Shown: positions 1 to 5,663 of the stretch, in pieces
Layout: every line of letters begins with the position of its first letter
Numbering within the stretch: the first letter of the stretch is position 1
Source: Bacillota bacterium
Lineage (GTDB): Bacteria; Bacillota; Bacilli; Bacillales_B; DSM-18226
Assembly (NCBI GenBank): GCA_021821235.1
Contig: JAKACS010000252.1
Coordinates: forward strand, 1 to 5,663
Direction of reading: 5' to 3'
DNA length: 5,663 nucleotides
Notes under the pieces: generated by a model
The model's input: the letters and a program-made list of their open reading frames with translations, nothing else
Told to the model about the DNA's origin: nothing
Databases searched by the model: none
Made by a program: the position numbers and the translations under genes

Positions 1-68
1 TTGAAATTTAAATGGTTTTAACGGCATGGATGCAGCTATTTTAGATCAGCCTTACGTAATCTAGTAAA

Positions 69-1616
69 TTAGTAAAGTTCCGAAGTGGTTTTTGCCTGCA
101 AATGCAAAAGCAAGTAATCCGGGCCGCCGGCTTTGGAGTCAGTGCCGGACATGTTGAAGCCGCCGAATGGCTGATAGCCGACAATCGCCCCTGTACAGCC
201 GCGGTTGAAATAAAGGTTGCCTACATGGAAATCTTCTCGCGCCTGTTCCATATGGGCACGATTTTTCGTGATTACAGCGCCGGTTAATCCGTATTCGGTG
301 TTGTTGGCAATTTCGATCGCTTCGGTAAAATCTTTCGCTTTCGTAAAACCGACGACGGGGCCAAAGATTTCTTCCTGCATGATCCGTGCTTTTGGATCAA
401 GGTCAGCAAAAATCGTCGGCTTGATGAAGAAGCCGGTGGAATCATCGCTTTCCCCGCCTGCCATCAGCTTGCCTTCCTGTTTGCCAATTTCAATATAGTC
501 ATTGATTTTTGCAAAAGCGCTTTGATCAATAACCGGACCCATAAAGTTTCCTTGGTCTGCCGGGTTGCCGACAGTTAATGGATTGGTCAACTCGACAACG
601 CGATTCAGCACCTGGTCATAAACGTCTTCCACAACGACCACACGGGAGCATGCCGAACATTTTTGTCCAGAAAAACCGAAGGCCGAGGCAACGATCGATT
701 GGGCTGCCAATTCGAGATCTGCTTCACTGTCAACCACGATCGTATCCTTGCCGCCCATCTCAGCAATCAGCCGCTTCATCCAAATTTGTCCATCCGCCAA
801 TTTTGCGGAACGTTCAAAAATACGTAGGCCGACATCGCGGGAACCGGTAAAGCTGACAAAACGGGTATCTTTATGGTCAACAAGATAATCGCCGACTTCG
901 GCGCCGCTGCCTGGAACAAAGTTCAGCACGCCTTTTGGCAGCCCCGCTTCTTCCATCACTTCGACAAATTTAGCAGCGATCACAGGCGTAGTCGATGCCG
1001 GTTTTAACAAAACGGTATTGCCGGAGACAATCGCGGCTACGGTTGTGCCTGCCATGATCGCTAATGGAAAGTTCCATGGCGAAATGATGATTCCAACACC
1101 AAGGGGAATATAGTCATACCGATTAAATTCATTTGGACGGCTTTGCACAGGCATGCCGTCTTTGAGCCTGAGCATTTGCCTGCCGTAAAATTCGAGAAAG
1201 TCAATTGCTTCCGCCGTGTCGGCATCGGCTTCGCGCCAAGGTTTGCCCGCTTCTTTTGTCATCAATGCCGAAAACTCATGTTTGCGGCGGCGCAGAATTG
1301 CTGCTGCTTTAAAGAGAACATCTGCACGGATTTCAGCTTTTGTCTTTTTCCATGTTTTAAAAGTTTCGACCGCAGCTTGCATGGCTTTTTCAGCAAGTTC
1401 TTTATTGGCTTTGGAAACGCGGCCAATCACTTCTTGTTTATTGGCAGGGTTGTAGGAAATGATTTTTTCTTCGGTTGAGATTTTTTCGCCGCCAATGACG
1501 AGTTCATACTCTTGGCCTAAATAGCTCTCAACCGTTTTTAACGCATTCAAATAGGCTTGACGGTTTTCTTCTACTGAAAAATCCGTTAATGGTTCATGCT
1601 TGTAAGGCTGGATCAA
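69..1616 (-). CDS. rocA: 1-pyrroline-5-carboxylate dehydrogenase (RocA type)
   Basis: Cytosolic enzyme that oxidises 1-pyrroline-5-carboxylate (glutamate semialdehyde) to glutamate with NAD+, the last step of proline, arginine and ornithine catabolism. The 515-residue protein has the exact length of Bacillus RocA/PutC and matches it from end to end as I recall that sequence. Aldehyde dehydrogenase landmarks are all present: SPWNFP (179-184, with N182), LLKPAS with K205, the FTGSRDVG glycine motif (256-263), the general base E286 in AEMGGKD, the nucleophile C320 in [18 protein letters not shown] (415-421) and the C-terminal [15 protein letters not shown] (484-498). The start is TTG at 1616; a strong AGGAGG lies 9 bases upstream and no better in-frame start exists. 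It follows the camS terminator and has its own promoter, so it is probably a single transcription unit. The alternative name PutC (ycgN-type paralogue) cannot be excluded from sequence alone; the biochemical function is near certain. Confidence 0.97.
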   Translation of the reverse strand: MIQPYKHEPLTDFSVEENRQAYLNALKTVESYLGQEYELVIGGEKISTEEKIISYNPANKQEVIGRVSKANKELAEKAMQAAVETFKTWKKTKAEIRADVLFKAAAILRRRKHEFSALMTKEAGKPWREADADTAEAIDFLEFYGRQMLRLKDGMPVQSRPNEFNRYDYIPLGVGIIISPWNFPLAIMAGTTVAAIVSGNTVLLKPASTTPVIAAKFVEVMEEAGLPKGVLNFVPGSGAEVGDYLVDHKDTRFVSFTGSRDVGLRIFERSAKLADGQIWMKRLIAEMGGKDTIVVDSEADLELAAQSIVASAFGFSGQKCSACSRVVVVEDVYDQVLNRVVELTNPLTVGNPADQGNFMGPVIDQSAFAKINDYIEIGKQEGKLMAGGESDDSTGFFIKPTIFADLDPKARIMQEEIFGPVVGFTKAKDFTEAIEIANNTEYGLTGAVITKNRAHMEQAREDFHVGNLYFNRGCTGAIVGYQPFGGFNMSGTDSKAGGPDYLLLHLQAKTTSELY

Positions 1617-1623
1617 TTCAATT

Positions 1624-1631
1624 CCCCTCCT
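1624..1631 (-). promoter_or_regulatory. Ribosome binding site of rocA
   Basis: The minus strand reads AGGAGGGG, a near-perfect complement to the 3' end of Bacillus 16S rRNA. The AGGAGG core is 9 bases from the TTG codon at 1616. Another TTG five bases earlier runs into TGA after one sense codon, so this site fixes the TTG at 1616 as the rocA start. Confidence 0.9.
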
Positions 1632-1636
1632 ATGTA

Positions 1637-1650
1637 GTAAAGCGCATTCA
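1637..1650 (-). promoter_or_regulatory. Candidate CcpA operator (cre-like site) in the rocA leader
   Basis: The minus strand reads TGAATGCGCTTTAC, which agrees with the cre consensus TGWAANCGNTNWCA at 11 of 14 positions, including the central CG, and is partly palindromic (TGAA/TTAC arms). It lies about 5 to 18 bases downstream of the predicted transcription start, where CcpA would repress or block elongation. Carbon catabolite control of an amino-acid degradation gene would make sense, but the last two bases (CA in the consensus) are missing, so this is a weak call made by eye. Confidence 0.4.
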
Positions 1651-1661
1651 TTACACTTTTC

Positions 1662-1691
1662 ATTTTAACATGATTCTTTTGAGTCTAACAA
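1662..1691 (-). promoter_or_regulatory. Predicted sigma-A promoter of rocA
   Basis: On the minus strand a -35 element TTGTTA (1691-1686) is separated by 18 bases from a -10 element TAAAAT (1667-1662). The -10 is preceded by TGT, giving an extended -10 (TGnTAAAAT) that compensates for the imperfect -35. It sits between the camS terminator and the rocA ribosome binding site, giving a leader of roughly 40 bases. No sigma-54 (-24 GG/-12 GC) element is visible in the gap, although Bacillus subtilis rocA is known to be driven by SigL and RocR. Confidence 0.6.
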
Positions 1692-1720
1692 TTATTCGAA
1701 ATATTCAGTCCTTATTTTAA

Positions 1721-1753
1721 AGCAAAAAGCCTGGCGCTTTTTCTTGCCAGGCT
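1721..1753 (-). terminator. Intrinsic terminator after camS
   Basis: The minus-strand transcript forms a perfect 8-bp stem AGCCTGGC (1753-1746) with GCCAGGCT (1735-1728), closed by a 10-base A-rich loop. The run TTTTT follows immediately, overlapping the last base of the stem (1728-1724), then GCTTT. It begins 11 bases beyond the camS stop codon and ends the pcrA-ligA-camS unit ahead of the rocA promoter. Confidence 0.92.
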
Positions 1754-1764
1754 CTCGTGAGATG

Positions 1765-2913
1765 TTAATAAATATAAACAAATGGTTCACTTTGATTCGG
1801 TTTGCGGACAATCAGAGCTTCCGGCCCATCTACGGACGTAACGCTGACAGAAACGGATATATATTTTGGAAAATTCTGCATCACAAGCCCTGTCACATAT
1901 TGCGTAAAGCCGATCGCTTCTGTTTTTCCGTAAAACTGCATTGGAATTGAGATGTTCAAATCCTGTAATTGGTCATCAACATAAAAGGCCTTGCCAATCA
2001 CCCCGTTAAAGTTAGGAAAATATTGCTCAACATCCTGTTTGAAGTTTAAAAAGGATGTCACATCATCGCGATGCGCATCTTGGGCATCTGTTGACGGGAA
2101 CAAGTAATACTTTTCATTCACTTTTCCCCAACTCCCCAGGCTGGAGCTTCCCTTTGAAGCATTGGCATATGCAAAGAAGTTCCCTGGCACTACCGACGTT
2201 TTACTTTCTGTTTTAAAAAGGGCAATGGTAATCGGCACATCTTTTAAATCCTTCATTCCTCTTAAACGAGTCAGGACCTCGGCAGCGATTTTCTTTCCTT
2301 GCGTCTCGATTTCAGCATCTGAAAGTTTCTTTTCATACGTCGGACCGTATTGAACGGTTTGATAATAATAGGTGGAGTTCAACGCAAGCCCGATGACGAC
2401 TCCGCCAAGCTGCACCCTGTTATTGCTATCTTTTATTAAATAATCATGTTCTAAAATATGAGCCAAATAAATCGGCGTAGCGTTATTCCCTGCATCATCC
2501 TGCGGGTTTAAACCGATGTTTTCTGCATCTTTTAGTTTTCGCTGATCCAGCTGTGCTTTATTAAATTTCCGGTTCAGCCACAGCTTTACCGTATCCTTTT
2601 TGATTTCCTGACCTTCACGGAATAAATACTTTTTCGGGTCAAATTGCTTTTGGGCAACTCTCATCAGTCCGGTTTCGAACTCATCAATGTCGTATCTTGT
2701 ATTTAAATTATTAACGACCATCCCGCGCGTTTCTCCCGGCTGAAATGGCAAAATCGTCCGATAGTATTTATCGGAAATATTATATTTCGGAATAATTGCC
2801 TTCTCTTTCGCCTTGTTGTCTGTCTGCACGACTTCATTCTTCTTTTGTAAATTCGGGGCACAAGCACTCAGCAAAAAGACAACAGCAAGAGCCAGCAATG
2901 AGAGTTTTCTCAC
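1765..2913 (-). CDS. camS: CamS family lipoprotein (sex pheromone cAM373 precursor family, YerH-like)
   Basis: Predicted membrane-anchored extracytoplasmic lipoprotein whose cellular role is not established; in staphylococci and enterococci the signal peptide of this family yields the plasmid-transfer pheromone cAM373. Numbering from the possible TTG at 2919 (384 residues), the N-terminus is a short basic region, a hydrophobic stretch LLALAVVFLLSA and the lipobox LSAC with the lipidated C20. The mature part shows blocks I recognise from Staphylococcus aureus CamS: YRTILPFQPGETRG (53-66), IGLNP (135-139), IGLALNSTYYY (176-186), LTRLRGMKDLKDVPI (216-230) and EAIGFTQYVTGLV (334-346). I chose the GTG at 2913 (382 residues, starting MRKL) because it gives a normal signal peptide and GAGGTG is 9 bases upstream; TTG at 2919, which abuts the ligA stop and would add Asp at position 2, remains possible. 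The SD lies inside the end of ligA, so the two genes are probably translationally coupled. Confidence 0.93.
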   Translation of the reverse strand: MRKLSLLALAVVFLLSACAPNLQKKNEVVQTDNKAKEKAIIPKYNISDKYYRTILPFQPGETRGMVVNNLNTRYDIDEFETGLMRVAQKQFDPKKYLFREGQEIKKDTVKLWLNRKFNKAQLDQRKLKDAENIGLNPQDDAGNNATPIYLAHILEHDYLIKDSNNRVQLGGVVIGLALNSTYYYQTVQYGPTYEKKLSDAEIETQGKKIAAEVLTRLRGMKDLKDVPITIALFKTESKTSVVPGNFFAYANASKGSSSLGSWGKVNEKYYLFPSTDAQDAHRDDVTSFLNFKQDVEQYFPNFNGVIGKAFYVDDQLQDLNISIPMQFYGKTEAIGFTQYVTGLVMQNFPKYISVSVSVTSVDGPEALIVRKPNQSEPFVYIY

Positions 2914-2919
2914 GTCCAA

Positions 2920-4952
<2,033 letters not shown>

Positions 4953-4962
4953 AACATTAGAA

Positions 4963-4997
4963 TTCCACAAATAGCGGAAAGGCAAAAGACCGCTATC
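4963..4997 (-). other. Two mutually exclusive RNA hairpins between pcrA and ligA
   Basis: In the minus-strand transcript, GATAGCGG (4997-4990) can pair with CCGCTATT (4977-4970), seven Watson-Crick pairs plus one G-U, around a 12-base loop; the pcrA stop codon lies within the first arm. Alternatively TTCCGC (4979-4974) can pair with GTGGAA (4968-4963), six pairs including one G-U, around a 5-base loop. The shared CCGC means only one can form at a time. Neither is followed by a convincing U-run in the direction of transcription, so I do not call a terminator. It may be an RNA processing or stability element, or chance. Confidence 0.4.
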
Positions 4998-5663
4998 CTT
5001 TTTTGATCGGTGCGAACTTGGCGAGCAGTCGCTTGATTCCGGTTGGGCTTGGGAAGGCAATGTCGAGTTCGGTTCCTTCACCTTCACCTTTGACGCTGAC
5101 GACGGTGCCGATCCCCCATTTGCCGTGTTCCGCTTTGTCGCCGACCTTCCAGCCGATTTCGTCGCCGCCGGTTGCTGCCGCAGCCGGTCGGGCGACCGGT
5201 TTTCTTGTTGCCGGTTTCCCAAATGGGGAGACCGCCGGTTTTTGCGCACCAAATGATCTTCCTTGTGAGCTGAACGATGTAGATATTCGATTGGCCGCTT
5301 GGACATCCTCCAATAATTCCTCAGGGATTTCCGCGATAAAACGGGAAGCTGGATTCATGCTCGTTCGGCCATAGAGTGTCCGCATTTGTGCATTTGTGAT
5401 AAAAAGATTTTTTTCGGCCCGGGTAATGCCAACGTATGCCAAACGGCGCTCTTCTTCCATTTCTGCTTCTTCCATTAGCGAGCGGCTATGCGGAAACACG
5501 CCTTCTTCCATGCCGATTAAAAAGACAACAGGAAATTCCAAGCCTTTTGCCGAGTGCAGGGTCATCAGGACAACAGAATCGGCTTTTTCATCGTCGTCAT
5601 CCGTCGAGTCAATATCAGCCACAAGCGCCAAATCGGTTAAAAACGCAACAAGGCTTTTATCTT
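4993..5663 (-). CDS. pcrA: ATP-dependent DNA helicase PcrA, C-terminal part (cut by window edge)
   Basis: C-terminal 222 residues of the superfamily 1A, 3'-5' DNA helicase PcrA (UvrD/Rep family), which unwinds DNA in repair and in rolling-circle plasmid replication and removes recombinase filaments and stalled RNA polymerase. The first complete codon is at 5661 and the reading frame stays open to the window end; the true start is outside. Visible, numbered from that codon: [16 protein letters not shown] (3-18), helicase motif [14 protein letters not shown] (32-44), [10 protein letters not shown] (52-61) and motif [15 protein letters not shown] (70-82), whose R81 corresponds to the arginine that contacts the ATP gamma-phosphate. 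A Ser/Pro/Ala-rich flexible linker (about 122-165) leads to the C-terminal Tudor-like domain ([19 protein letters not shown] onward, about 170-220), known in the family to bind RNA polymerase. It stops with TAG at 4993-4995. An internal TTG at 5631 could be mistaken for a start but lies inside conserved helicase sequence. ligA follows in the same operon. Confidence 0.97.
   Translation of the reverse strand, partial: DKSLVAFLTDLALVADIDSTDDDDEKADSVVLMTLHSAKGLEFPVVFLIGMEEGVFPHSRSLMEEAEMEEERRLAYVGITRAEKNLFITNAQMRTLYGRTSMNPASRFIAEIPEELLEDVQAANRISTSFSSQGRSFGAQKPAVSPFGKPATRKPVARPAAAATGGDEIGWKVGDKAEHGKWGIGTVVSVKGEGEGTELDIAFPSPTGIKRLLAKFAPIKKG

Noticed and set aside
1..68. Small hairpin after rocA (minus strand TAGAT ... 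ATCTA with a 12-base loop) considered as a terminator.
   Set aside because: Only five A-T-rich pairs and no U-run; the real terminator of rocA is probably beyond the left edge. No gene or other element is visible in these bases.
1690..1705. AT-rich imperfect palindrome around TTCGAA, overlapping the rocA -35, considered as a CodY box.
   Set aside because: It matches only about 10 of 15 positions of AATTTTCWGAAAATT, which is expected by chance in AT-rich DNA; kept only as a note because CodY often controls amino-acid catabolism.
1728..1753. GG and GC dinucleotides (TGGCAAGAAAAAGC on the minus strand) that look like a sigma-54 -24/-12 promoter upstream of rocA.
   Set aside because: The spacing between GG and GC is 9 instead of 10 bases and the sequence is the stem and loop of the camS terminator.
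4999..5004. Run of six T on the plus strand beside the hairpin, considered as a plus-strand gene terminator.
   Set aside because: The T run encodes the two Lys codons at the end of PcrA, and there is no plus-strand gene in the window for it to end.
5003..5374. Plus-strand open frames of 123 codons and other frames over pcrA and rocA (for example 1143-1478).
   Set aside because: They are shadows of clearly conserved genes on the minus strand, without protein-family motifs.

Overview
The window is a stretch of a low-to-moderate GC Firmicutes chromosome, almost certainly Bacillales (Bacillus, Geobacillus or a close relative). The evidence is the gene set and order pcrA-ligA-camS followed by a 515-residue RocA-type dehydrogenase, the strong AGGAGG-like ribosome binding sites, the TTG/GTG starts and the near family-typical protein sequences. 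All four genes lie on the minus strand, so the biological reading direction is from right to left.

Reading in that direction: the right edge (4993-5663) holds the last 222 codons of the DNA helicase PcrA, cut by the window end. A gap of 57 bases containing two competing RNA hairpins leads into ligA (2920-4935), the complete NAD+-dependent DNA ligase. The ligA stop codon abuts the beginning of camS (1765-2913 or 2919), a lipoprotein of the CamS/sex-pheromone cAM373 precursor family. Directly after camS is a clear intrinsic terminator (1721-1753), which ends the pcrA-ligA-camS transcription unit. Next comes a short regulatory region with a good vegetative-type promoter, a possible CcpA (cre) site just downstream of it and a strong ribosome binding site. 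These serve rocA (69-1616), 1-pyrroline-5-carboxylate dehydrogenase. The final 68 bases at the left edge hold no gene I can support.

PcrA and LigA are housekeeping replication and repair enzymes and CamS rides in the same operon. RocA is a separate catabolic unit that oxidises the intermediate of proline, arginine and ornithine breakdown to glutamate. Coding density is high and I see no mobile element, CRISPR array, tRNA/rRNA gene, pseudogene or signs of horizontal transfer. I found no undescribed multi-gene system here. The points worth a second look are small: a pheromone-like heptapeptide in the CamS signal peptide, alternative hairpins between pcrA and ligA, and the control region of rocA, which looks sigma-A/CcpA-like rather than sigma-54/RocR-like.
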